Shown here piece after piece: positions 1 through 5,944 of a DNA stretch of 7,535 bases. The DNA is from Sulfuricystis sp964478415 (GTDB taxonomy: Bacteria; Pseudomonadota; Gammaproteobacteria; Burkholderiales; Rhodocyclaceae): the NCBI GenBank assembly GCA_964478415.1, contig CAYZII010000081.1:1-7535 (forward strand), in the 5' to 3' direction. The notes beneath the pieces are model-generated. The model was not told where the DNA came from, did not search any database, and was given only the letters and a program-made list of their open reading frames with translations. Position numbers and translations under genes: made by a program. How positions within the stretch are numbered: position 1 is the first letter of the stretch; each line of letters opens with the position of its first letter.

Positions 1-1116
1 GGCAAATTGCCCAAGGCCCTGCCGGGGCTGGCATTGCTGATCGGCACAATGATCGTGATCCGTCTTTGGATCGAGCCGTGGATGACGAACGTCGTCCTGT
101 TCGACCAGAAAGGATGGCTGATTAAGGTGCTGCACCTCAATTACATCCTGCTTGGCATCATCATGGGCATGCTCTACCGCAACGTGCTGTTCGGTGGCAA
201 GTTGCCGGAAGTCTTCGCCGATGGTTTCAAATTGTCTCGTCTCTTCATCAAGACCGGCATCATCCTGCTTGGCTCGCTTTATACCGTGCAGGCGATCGTC
301 AAGCTGGGTGCGTTGGCGATCTTCCTGATCGGCGGCTTCGTCGTGCTGTCCATCGTGATGGTGCTGTGGCTGGGCAAGCTCTTCGGCATGGATCGCTCGA
401 TGACCGGCGTGATGGCCAATGCCTGCTCGATTTGCGGTGTCTCTGCGGCGGTGGCGACGGCTCCCGCGGTGGAAGCCAAGGCCACCCACGTTGCCTATGC
501 TATCGCCACGATCCTTGGCTTTGGCATCCTGACGATGTTCATCAGCCCCTTCATCGGTCATGCGCTCGGTCTCAACGACCTCCAGTACGGCGCCTGGGTC
601 GGCACCGGCATCCTCAATTCCGGCCAGGTGCTCGCCGCCTGCCTGGCCTTCAATCCGAACGTCGCGCCAGGCACGGCCGTCTCGGTGGGTGAAATCTGGA
701 ACATCATGCGCGTGATCTCGATTCCCTTCGCGGTGTTCGCGGTCACCGTCTGGTATTGGGCCGGGCACGAGCAGCCGCAAGCCAACCAGAAGACACTGGG
801 CGCTCTGCTGGTCGAAAAGTTTCCGGTGTTCGTGCTCGGCTTCCTCGCGATGGTGCTGCTCACCAGCATCGGCGCCTTCGGCGACGTCGGCATCAAGGGA
901 GGACCACCAGCCTCGGAGACGATCAAGATGATCCGCGAATGGATGCAGTGGATCTTCGGCATCGGGCTCGTCGGCATGGGCGGCTACATCGATTTCAAGG
1001 AGCTGCGCCAGGCGGGCGGCACGCCGCTCAAGGTCGGGCTGATCGTCGGCGCCACCAAGTATGTCCTGGCGCTGGTGCTGGTGCTGCTGATCCGCGACTA
1101 TCTCGTCGAAATCTGA
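1..1116 (+). CDS. YeiH-family putative sulfate exporter-type membrane transporter (5' partial)
   Basis: This is an integral inner-membrane protein of the YeiH / putative sulfate exporter family (PF03601-like). Substrate assignments in this family are weak, so sulfate or an organic anion is only a family label. At least 371 codons are seen. The frame is open to base 1, and the TTG at 7 is not a convincing start, so the true N-terminus probably lies upstream. Numbering from that TTG, hydrophobic segments recur at about 5-20, 43-60, 78-98, 101-123, 160-185, 235-252, 272-290, 315-327 and 341-364. The family hallmark is the SICGVSAAVATAPAVEAK stretch near residues 141-158, matching the SSICGAAAV..AT motif of E. 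coli YeiH. Where E. coli YeiH has GSTVHEVAQVVAAG, this protein has GTGILNSGQVLAA (199-211), so the His-Glu pair is missing, which suggests a different subfamily. Three bases separate its stop from the strong Shine-Dalgarno sequence of the next small gene, indicating one operon with a small membrane protein and a UspA-like protein. Family call is firm; substrate is unknown. Confidence 0.85.
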   Translation, partial: GKLPKALPGLALLIGTMIVIRLWIEPWMTNVVLFDQKGWLIKVLHLNYILLGIIMGMLYRNVLFGGKLPEVFADGFKLSRLFIKTGIILLGSLYTVQAIVKLGALAIFLIGGFVVLSIVMVLWLGKLFGMDRSMTGVMANACSICGVSAAVATAPAVEAKATHVAYAIATILGFGILTMFISPFIGHALGLNDLQYGAWVGTGILNSGQVLAACLAFNPNVAPGTAVSVGEIWNIMRVISIPFAVFAVTVWYWAGHEQPQANQKTLGALLVEKFPVFVLGFLAMVLLTSIGAFGDVGIKGGPPASETIKMIREWMQWIFGIGLVGMGGYIDFKELRQAGGTPLKVGLIVGATKYVLALVLVLLIRDYLVEI

Positions 1117-1119
1117 TCC

Positions 1120-1127
1120 GGAGGAGG
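1120..1127 (+). promoter_or_regulatory. Strong Shine-Dalgarno sequence for the 50-aa gene
   Basis: GGAGGAGG lies 8 bases upstream of the ATG at 1136, close to an ideal match to the 16S rRNA 3' end. It is the strongest ribosome binding site in the window and is the main argument that this short frame is a real gene. Confidence 0.85.
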
Positions 1128-1135
1128 AACACATC

Positions 1136-1288
1136 ATGGCAGAAGAACAAAAGATCGGTTCGGAAACCCTGGCCAGCCCCGCGAAGGGCAAGATGACGCT
1201 GTTCCGCGACGACCGTCAGGAAGATTGGGGAGCGATCATCTTCAGCATCCTGATCGTCGCCCTCATCGTCGTGATGACGATGAAATGA
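1136..1288 (+). CDS. Small single-span membrane protein, 50 aa, unrecognised family
   Basis: This gene encodes 50 residues beginning MAEEQKIGSE and ending VVMTMK. It has a very good ribosome binding site (GGAGGAGG at 1120-1127, 8 bases before the ATG), sits 19 bases after the transporter stop, and shares an ATGA overlap with the UspA-like gene, so it is very likely translated. Residues 1-32 are polar and charged (FRDDRQEDWG near 23-32). Residues 33-48 form one strongly hydrophobic helix (IIFSILIVALIVVMTM) with only a Lys after it. There is no signal peptidase site or lipobox, so a cytoplasmic N-terminus with a short C-tail is expected. I do not recognise a named family. From memory, long YeiH-family transporters begin with a similar acidic 'EDWWA' plus hydrophobic segment, so this may be a detached copy of that helix acting as a subunit of the upstream transporter. 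That last point is inference. Confidence 0.8.
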   Translation: MAEEQKIGSETLASPAKGKMTLFRDDRQEDWGAIIFSILIVALIVVMTMK

Positions 1289-1734
1289 GCGCGCTGCGCC
1301 CCATCGCAGTGGCCGTCGACGGCTCGCCAGCCAGCACGGCCGCGCTCTCCGAGGCGGTGCGGCACGCCGCCGAGGAACGACGGCCGCTGGTCGGCGTGTT
1401 CGTGCTCGACACCGGCTGGGCCGATTTCATCGGCAACGATTGGCAATCGGCGGCCGGCGCGCGCCAGGGGTTCCTCGATTACGTTCGCAGTCAGCTCGAG
1501 TCCCAGGCCGACATGGCGCGTGCCCAGTTCGAGGCGGCGGCCCGTCCGCTGTCCGCTGCCCGCTTCGAAGTGATTCCAGGCGAACCGCTCGAAACCCTGG
1601 TGAATTTCCTCGAACGCGGGGAAGCGCAGTGGCTCTTCCTGGGCCGTGAGGCCTTCCAAGTCTGCGGTCGGCCCAGCAGCCGGCGTCTCGTGCAGGACCT
1701 TATGCGCCGCAGCCCCACCGTGCGTGTCGTTTGA
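1285..1734 (+). CDS. UspA-like universal stress protein, degenerate nucleotide-binding motif
   Basis: A 149-residue cytoplasmic protein of the universal stress protein family (PF00582-like), of usual length for a single domain. The start at 1285 is chosen because it overlaps the previous stop as ATGA and immediately gives the family opening PIAVAVDGSPASTAALSEA (residues 6-24), a beta strand with the conserved Asp12 and Ser14 followed by the first helix. An in-frame ATG at 1225 would add 20 unlikely residues reading over the small gene. The C-terminal half keeps the Usp pattern: a LFLG strand (117-120) and a final strand PTVRVV (144-149). The ATP-binding signature G-x2-G-x9-G-(S/T) is not intact: after Gly120 comes REAFQVCG, then RPSSRRL, so the second Gly is missing. 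Such proteins are often non-nucleotide-binding. Co-transcription with the transporter suggests a role tied to it, as seen for other Usp partners of membrane transporters; that is inference. Confidence 0.8.
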   Translation: MSALRPIAVAVDGSPASTAALSEAVRHAAEERRPLVGVFVLDTGWADFIGNDWQSAAGARQGFLDYVRSQLESQADMARAQFEAAARPLSAARFEVIPGEPLETLVNFLERGEAQWLFLGREAFQVCGRPSSRRLVQDLMRRSPTVRVV

Positions 1735-1821
1735 GCGGATTACCCGGACCGGGAAAGATAAAGGTATATTTATATTTAAACTATTTGAACGATCAATCGA
1801 ACACACGAGGAGCTACCAGCC
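1735..1821 (+). promoter_or_regulatory. AT-rich leader / probable promoter region of the liv operon
   Basis: This 87-base spacer separates the UspA-like gene from the binding-protein gene. Bases 1754-1800 are about 79% A+T, in sharp contrast to the GC-rich surroundings. They contain a perfect tandem TATATT-TATATT (1765-1776) followed by TAAACT (1777-1782), any of which could serve as a -10 element. No convincing TTGACA-like -35 box is found at 16-18 bases upstream (ACCCGG, ACCGGG and AAAGAT are at those positions), so an activator or an UP-type AT element may be involved. A good ribosome binding site, GAGGAG at 1807-1812, lies 9 bases before the ATG at 1822. The promoter role is inferred from composition and position; the exact start cannot be called. 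Confidence 0.5.
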
Positions 1822-3063
1822 ATGAATCGTTCCGTGAAAGTCCTCTCCCTGTCCGTCGCCGCCGCCATTGCGCTCTTTGGCTGCGGCAAGAAAGAAGAAG
1901 CCCCGAAGCCGACCACCCAGGCCGCTGCGCCTGCCCCCGCGCCCGCCACCCCGCAACCGATCACTGTCAAGATCGGCCACGTCGGGCCGCTGACCGGCGG
2001 CATCGCCCACCTCGGCAAGGACAACGAGAATGGTGCACGTCTCGCACTCGACGAGGCCAATGCTGCCGGCATCAAGCTTGGCGGCGCGCCGGTCAAGTTC
2101 GAACTGCTCGCCGAGGACGATCAGGCCGACCCGAAGATCGGCAACACGGTCGCCCAGAAGCTGGTCGATGCGAAGGTTGCCGGCGTCGTCGGGCATTTGA
2201 ACTCCGGCACGACGATTCCCGCCTCGGCGATCTACAACCAGGCCGGCATTCCGATGATCTCCGGTTCGGCGACCAACCCGGCGCTGACCGAACAGGGCTT
2301 CAAGAACGTCTTCCGTGTCGTCGGCCGCGATGACCAGCAAGGCCCGGCGGTTGCCAACTATCTGCTCGCCAGCGCCAAACCGAAGGTCGCGGCGGTGATC
2401 GATGACGCCACAGCCTATGGTGAGGGTCTCGCCAACGAGGTCGAGAAAACCCTGAAGGAGGCCGGAGTCAAGGTGCTGCCACGCGAGAAAGGCACCGACA
2501 AGACCACCGACTGGAAAGCAGTGCTGACCAAGATCAAGGGCAAGAAGCCGGATGTGGTCTTCTACGGCGGCATGGATGCCACCGGGGGGCCGCTGCTCAA
2601 GCAGGCGCGTGAGCTGAAGATCGGCGCTGTGTTCGCCTTCGGCGATGGCGCCTGCACCGACAAGATGGCCGAACTCGCCGGGGCGGCGGCAGAAGGGCTG
2701 ATCTGCTCGCAGGCCGGCATCCCGGTGCAGGCGGCAGGCAAGAAATTCCTCGACGCCTACAAGGCGAAGTTCAACAGCGATCCGATCCTCTATGCGCCCT
2801 TCACCTACGATGCGGCTTGGCTTCTGATCGAAGCGATGAAGCAAGCCGACTCTGCCGATCCCGCCAAGTATCTGCCTAAGCTTGCCGCGATCAGCTTTGA
2901 TGGTGCCTCGGGCCATATCGAGTTCGACGAGAAGGGTGACCGCAAGGATGCCGAGATGACCATCTTCACGATGAAGAATGGCAAGGTCACCCCGCTTGGG
3001 ATCATCAAGGGCGGCAAGTCGCTGACCCTGGACGAATACACCGCCCAAGCGACAGCGAAATAA
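1822..3063 (+). CDS. livK: Branched-chain amino acid-type ABC transporter substrate-binding lipoprotein
   Basis: A 413-residue type I periplasmic binding protein of the HAAT (Liv) family that captures substrate for the LivHMGF complex encoded downstream. Residues 1-20 form a signal peptide ending in the lipobox LFG-Cys21, so it is predicted to be a lipoprotein. Gly22 at position +2 does not match the Asp retention signal. A flexible Lys/Glu then Ala/Pro-rich linker covers 23-46. The binding domain starts at ITVKIGHVGPLTGG (47-60). Family-typical ligand-contact regions are visible: HLNSGTT (125-131), ISGSATNP (146-153), DATAYG (195-200), FYGGMDATGG (247-256) and GDGACTD (274-280), the last aligning with the E. 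coli LivJ segment that carries the ammonium-binding Glu, here Asp275. C278 and C295 could form a disulfide. The C-terminal part has the usual YAPFTYDAAW (324-333) and SGHIEFDEKGD (363-373). Leu/Ile/Val uptake is the default guess, but this family also binds amides, urea and aromatic compounds, so substrate is open. Confidence 0.92.
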   Translation: MNRSVKVLSLSVAAAIALFGCGKKEEAPKPTTQAAAPAPAPATPQPITVKIGHVGPLTGGIAHLGKDNENGARLALDEANAAGIKLGGAPVKFELLAEDDQADPKIGNTVAQKLVDAKVAGVVGHLNSGTTIPASAIYNQAGIPMISGSATNPALTEQGFKNVFRVVGRDDQQGPAVANYLLASAKPKVAAVIDDATAYGEGLANEVEKTLKEAGVKVLPREKGTDKTTDWKAVLTKIKGKKPDVVFYGGMDATGGPLLKQARELKIGAVFAFGDGACTDKMAELAGAAAEGLICSQAGIPVQAAGKKFLDAYKAKFNSDPILYAPFTYDAAWLLIEAMKQADSADPAKYLPKLAAISFDGASGHIEFDEKGDRKDAEMTIFTMKNGKVTPLGIIKGGKSLTLDEYTAQATAK

Positions 3064-3082
3064 GCCGGCCGGCAAGACCAAC

Positions 3083-3123
3083 GGCGACGGCGCGCTCGTG
3101 GAAAACCACAGCGCGCCGTTGCC
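3083..3123 (+). terminator. Intercistronic stem-loop between livK and livH (attenuator / mRNA-stabilising hairpin)
   Basis: A long inverted repeat lies 19 bases after the binding-protein stop. ACGGCGCGCT (3087-3096) pairs perfectly with AGCGCGCCGT (3110-3119). Inside it GTGG (3098-3101) pairs with CCAC (3106-3109) around an AAAA loop, with C3097 bulged. Outside it GGCG (3083-3086) pairs with TGCC (3120-3123), including one G-T pair, giving about 18 pairs in all. Only ATTT follows, not a proper T-run, so it is not a strong intrinsic terminator. In binding-protein transporter operons such hairpins commonly cause partial termination or protect the upstream mRNA from 3' decay, making the binding protein more abundant than the permease. 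That role is inferred. Confidence 0.7.
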
Positions 3124-3147
3124 ATTTCGGCTCTATCATCCGCGCCC

Positions 3148-4140
3148 GTGGATATCCTTCTCCAGCAACTGATCAACGGTCTGACCACCGGCAGCGTCTA
3201 TGCCATCGTCGCCCTGGGTTACACGATGGTCTATGGCGTGATCCAGCTGATCAATTTCGCGCACGGTGAAGTGGTGATGATCGGCGCGATGGTCGCCTTC
3301 ACGGTGATCATGGCCATGGTGAGCAGCGGCGTGCCCCTGCCGCCGGCACTGATCGTGGTGATCGGTACGCTCGCGGCCATCCCGGTCTGCATGGCGATCG
3401 GCTATCTGCTGGAGCGCCTCGCCTATCGCCCGCTGCGCCATGCCCCACGGCTGGCGCCCTTGATCACCGCGATTGGCATGTCGATCATCCTGCAGCACGT
3501 GGCGCTCTTGATCTGGGGGCGGGATCCGCGCGCCTTCCCGCAGATCATGGAAAACACGAGCTTCGCGATCGGGGGCGCGGCGATCAGCACGGTGCAGATC
3601 GTCATCATCCTGCTGTCGCTGGCGATCATGGCCGCGCTATCCTGGTTCGTCTATCGCACCAAATTCGGCATCGCGATGCGCGCCACCGCGGAAAACGTGC
3701 GCATCGCCGCGTTGATGGGTATCGACGCCGACCGCGTGATCGCCGCGACTTTCGTCATCGGCGCGGCATTGGGCGCGGTCGCCGGCGTGATGGTCGGCAC
3801 CTATTACGGCATCGCCCATTACACGATGGGTTTCGTGCTGGGTCTGAAGGCTTTCTCGGCGGCGGTGCTCGGCGGCATCGGCAACCTCGCCGGCGCCATG
3901 CTCGGCGGACTGCTGCTTGGCCTGGTCGAGGCGCTCGGCACCGGCTACATCAGTGAGATTTCTGACCTGTGCCGCTGGCCGCTCGTCGGCGACATGCTCA
4001 CCGAACGCTGCGCGGCTGATGGCCACGTGGTGCTGTTTGGCAGCAATTACCAGGACGTGTTCGCTTTCCTGGTGCTGATCCTCGTGCTCGTCTTCCGGCC
4101 TTCGGGGCTGTTGGGCGAGCGCGTCGCGGAACGCGCATGA
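3148..4140 (+). CDS. livH: Branched-chain amino acid ABC transporter permease LivH
   Basis: A 330-residue inner-membrane permease, one half of the LivHM channel. The GTG start is chosen because it directly gives the family N-terminus DILLQQLINGLTTGSVYAI, and no better in-frame start lies upstream. No Shine-Dalgarno sequence is visible before it. Conserved LivH stretches are GYTMVYGVIQLINFAHGE (24-41), ERLAYRPLR (89-97), LITAIGMSIILQ (105-116), the EAA-like coupling segment RATAENVRIAALMGID (178-193) that contacts the ATPases, AFSAAVLGGIGN (235-246) and the C-terminal VLVFRPSGLLGE (313-324). Several hydrophobic spans fill the rest. Compared with E. coli LivH there is an extra segment of roughly 20-28 residues around 271-298, just before YQDVFAF, carrying Cys275 and Cys288. 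The stop overlaps the livM start as ATGA. Confidence 0.93.
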   Translation: MDILLQQLINGLTTGSVYAIVALGYTMVYGVIQLINFAHGEVVMIGAMVAFTVIMAMVSSGVPLPPALIVVIGTLAAIPVCMAIGYLLERLAYRPLRHAPRLAPLITAIGMSIILQHVALLIWGRDPRAFPQIMENTSFAIGGAAISTVQIVIILLSLAIMAALSWFVYRTKFGIAMRATAENVRIAALMGIDADRVIAATFVIGAALGAVAGVMVGTYYGIAHYTMGFVLGLKAFSAAVLGGIGNLAGAMLGGLLLGLVEALGTGYISEISDLCRWPLVGDMLTERCAADGHVVLFGSNYQDVFAFLVLILVLVFRPSGLLGERVAERA

Positions 4141-5183
4141 AACGCCACGTCATCGGCTTCGTTCTCGTCGCGCTGGCGCTGATCGCGCTGCCACTGGTGC
4201 TGACGCAAATCGGCACCGCTTGGGTGCGCATCGCCAACCTCGCGATCCTGTTCGTCTTCCTGTCGCTGGGCTTGAACATCGTCGTCGGCATGGCCGGGCT
4301 GCTCGATCTGGGCTATGTCGCGTTTTACGCCGTCGGCGCCTATACCTGGGCGCTGTTGGCTTCGCCGCATTTCGATCTGCACCTGCCGTTTTGGATCATT
4401 CTGCCGCTCGGCGCCATCTTCGCCGGCATCGCCGGTGCCGTGCTGGGAGCGCCGACTTTGCGTCTGCGCGGCGATTATCTGGCCATCGTCACGCTCGGCT
4501 TCGGCGAGATCGTGCGCATCTTCATGAACAACCTGTCGGCGCCGTTCAACATCACCAATGGGCCGAAAGGCATCACGCGCATTGACGGCCTCAAGTTTGG
4601 CGCGATCGACTTTCGCAGCACGGATACTTTCCTCGGCCTCGATTTCAGCGGCCCGGTCAAGTATTACTACGTGCTGTTGTTGCTGCTGTTGCTGGTCATC
4701 GTCGTCAATCTGCGCCTCACGGATTCGCGCATCGGCCGCGCCTGGGTGGCGATCCGCGAAGACGAGATCGCCGCCAAAGCGGTCGGCATCAACACGCGCA
4801 ACATCAAATTGCTCGCCTTCGCGATGGGTGCCTCTTTCGGTGGCATCGCGGGCGGCATGTTCGCGGCGATGCAAGGCTTCGTCAGCCCGGAAAGTTTCGT
4901 GCTCAACGAGTCGATCATGATCCTGGCAATGGTGGTCTTGGGCGGCATGGGCAATGTCTGGGGCGTGATCGCCGGCGCCTTGCTGCTCTCGTTCGTCCCC
5001 GAACTGTTGCGCTATACCGTGGAACCCACCCAGAAAGCCTTGTTTGGCCGCCTGTTGGTCGAGCCCGAGGTATTGCGCATGCTGCTCTTTGGTGCCGCCC
5101 TGGTGTTGACGATGCGCTTCCGCCCCGCCGGACTCTGGCCCGAAGCACGTCACAAGCGCGAACTGAAGGAACTCATGCCGTGA
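4137..5183 (+). CDS. livM: Branched-chain amino acid ABC transporter permease LivM
   Basis: A 348-residue inner-membrane permease that pairs with LivH to form the translocation path. Family landmarks appear in order: NLAILFVFLSLGLNIVVG (34-51), GLLDLGYVAFYAVGAYT (54-70), the APTLRLRGDYLAIVTLGFGE run (105-124), NGPKGI (141-146), the EAA-like AIREDEIAAKAVGIN (205-219) that docks on the ATP-binding subunits, GGIAGGMFA (235-243), and MVVLGGMGNVWGVIAGA (265-281). The C-terminus RFRPAGLWP (327-335) is also typical. Residues 180-186 are seven consecutive Leu encoded by a CTG/TTG run (4674-4694) at the start of a membrane helix. The start overlaps the livH stop (ATGA) and only a weak ribosome binding site is visible, so translation is probably coupled. 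Its own stop overlaps the livG GTG. Length is within the normal range for LivM homologues outside enterics. Confidence 0.93.
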   Translation: MKRHVIGFVLVALALIALPLVLTQIGTAWVRIANLAILFVFLSLGLNIVVGMAGLLDLGYVAFYAVGAYTWALLASPHFDLHLPFWIILPLGAIFAGIAGAVLGAPTLRLRGDYLAIVTLGFGEIVRIFMNNLSAPFNITNGPKGITRIDGLKFGAIDFRSTDTFLGLDFSGPVKYYYVLLLLLLLVIVVNLRLTDSRIGRAWVAIREDEIAAKAVGINTRNIKLLAFAMGASFGGIAGGMFAAMQGFVSPESFVLNESIMILAMVVLGGMGNVWGVIAGALLLSFVPELLRYTVEPTQKALFGRLLVEPEVLRMLLFGAALVLTMRFRPAGLWPEARHKRELKELMP

Positions 5184-5944
5184 CGCCGCTGCTGGAAGCC
5201 AAAGGCATCTCGAAGAAATTCGGCGGCGTGCAGGCCTTGAAAGATGTCTCACTGACCATTCAGCGCGGCGAAATCTATGGCCTGATCGGACCGAACGGCG
5301 CCGGCAAGACCACCTTCTTCAATGTGTTGACTGGTCTCTATCAGCCCGACGATGGCGAAGTGCTGTTCGACGGGCAGCCCCTGGAGCTCACCAGCCCGCA
5401 CCGCGTCGCCGCCGCCGGCATCGCGCGTACCTTCCAGAACATCCGCCTGTTCGGCAACATGACCGCGCTCGAAAACGTGATGGTCGGTCGCCATTCGAGA
5501 ACCCATGCCGGCGTGTTCGGCGCCATTCTCAGGACGCGTGCGCAGCGCGAGGAGGAGCGGGCGATCCGCCGCCGCGCGCTGGAACTGCTGCACTATGTCG
5601 GCATCGGACACCGCGCCAATGATCTGGCGCGCCATCTCTCCTACGGCGATCAGCGCCGCCTCGAGATCGCGCGCGCTTTGGCGACGGAACCCAAACTGCT
5701 CGCCCTCGACGAGCCGGCCGCCGGCATGAACGCGACGGAGACCGCCCAGCTGCGCCAATTGATCGAAGGACTGCGCAGCGATCGCCTGACCATACTGTTG
5801 ATCGAACATGACGTGAAGCTGGTGATGGGGTTGTGCGACCGTCTCGCGGTGCTCGACTATGGCGAGAAGATCGCCGAAGGCATTCCTGCCGTGGTGCAAA
5901 AGGATGCAAAAGTCATCAGCGCCTACCTCGGAGGCGCCGCATGA
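5180..5944 (+). CDS. livG: Branched-chain amino acid ABC transporter ATP-binding protein LivG
   Basis: A 254-residue cytoplasmic ATPase subunit that with LivF powers the LivHM permease. All nucleotide-binding elements are intact: Walker A GPNGAGKT (37-44), Q-loop Gln86 in ARTFQNIRLF, ABC signature LSYGDQ (153-158), Walker B LLALDEP (173-179) with catalytic Glu178, and switch His210 in IEHDV. The signature has the LSYG form usual for LivG rather than LSGG. The FQNIRLF and NVMVGRH (99-105) stretches are LivG-type. The start is GTG at 5180, overlapping the livM stop (GTGA), with GAAGGA at 5165-5170 as ribosome binding site 9 bases upstream. The stop overlaps the livF ATG. No degeneration is seen, so it should be an active ATPase. 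Confidence 0.94.
   Translation: MTPLLEAKGISKKFGGVQALKDVSLTIQRGEIYGLIGPNGAGKTTFFNVLTGLYQPDDGEVLFDGQPLELTSPHRVAAAGIARTFQNIRLFGNMTALENVMVGRHSRTHAGVFGAILRTRAQREEERAIRRRALELLHYVGIGHRANDLARHLSYGDQRRLEIARALATEPKLLALDEPAAGMNATETAQLRQLIEGLRSDRLTILLIEHDVKLVMGLCDRLAVLDYGEKIAEGIPAVVQKDAKVISAYLGGAA

Noticed and set aside
1225..1284. Upstream ATG extending the UspA-like protein by 20 residues
   Set aside because: The added residues are Arg/Asp/His-rich, unlike any Usp N-terminus, and fall inside the small membrane-protein gene. The ATGA overlap at 1285 gives the canonical start.
1743..1753. Palindrome CCCGG-A-CCGGG just after the UspA-like gene as a terminator
   Set aside because: With a one-base centre only about three pairs could form around a realistic loop, and no T-run follows.
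3064..3073. Perfect palindrome GCCGGCCGGC right after the livK stop
   Set aside because: Short GC palindromes are frequent in DNA of this composition; it has no loop space and no partner copy in the window.
1813..3081. Long antisense open frame across the livK-like gene
   Set aside because: It mirrors the codon pattern of a clear sense gene in GC-rich DNA, its translation has no recognisable family features, and it has no ribosome binding site or independent context.
4674..4694. CTG/TTG run in livM as a slippage-prone repeat
   Set aside because: It encodes seven Leu of a membrane helix with mixed CTG and TTG codons, so it is not a pure repeat and is explained by hydrophobic coding.
4047..5252. 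Long antisense open frame across livM
   Set aside because: The translation is rich in Gln, Asp, His and Arg with no domain pattern, as expected from the reverse complement of a membrane-protein gene. The sense strand is convincingly livM.
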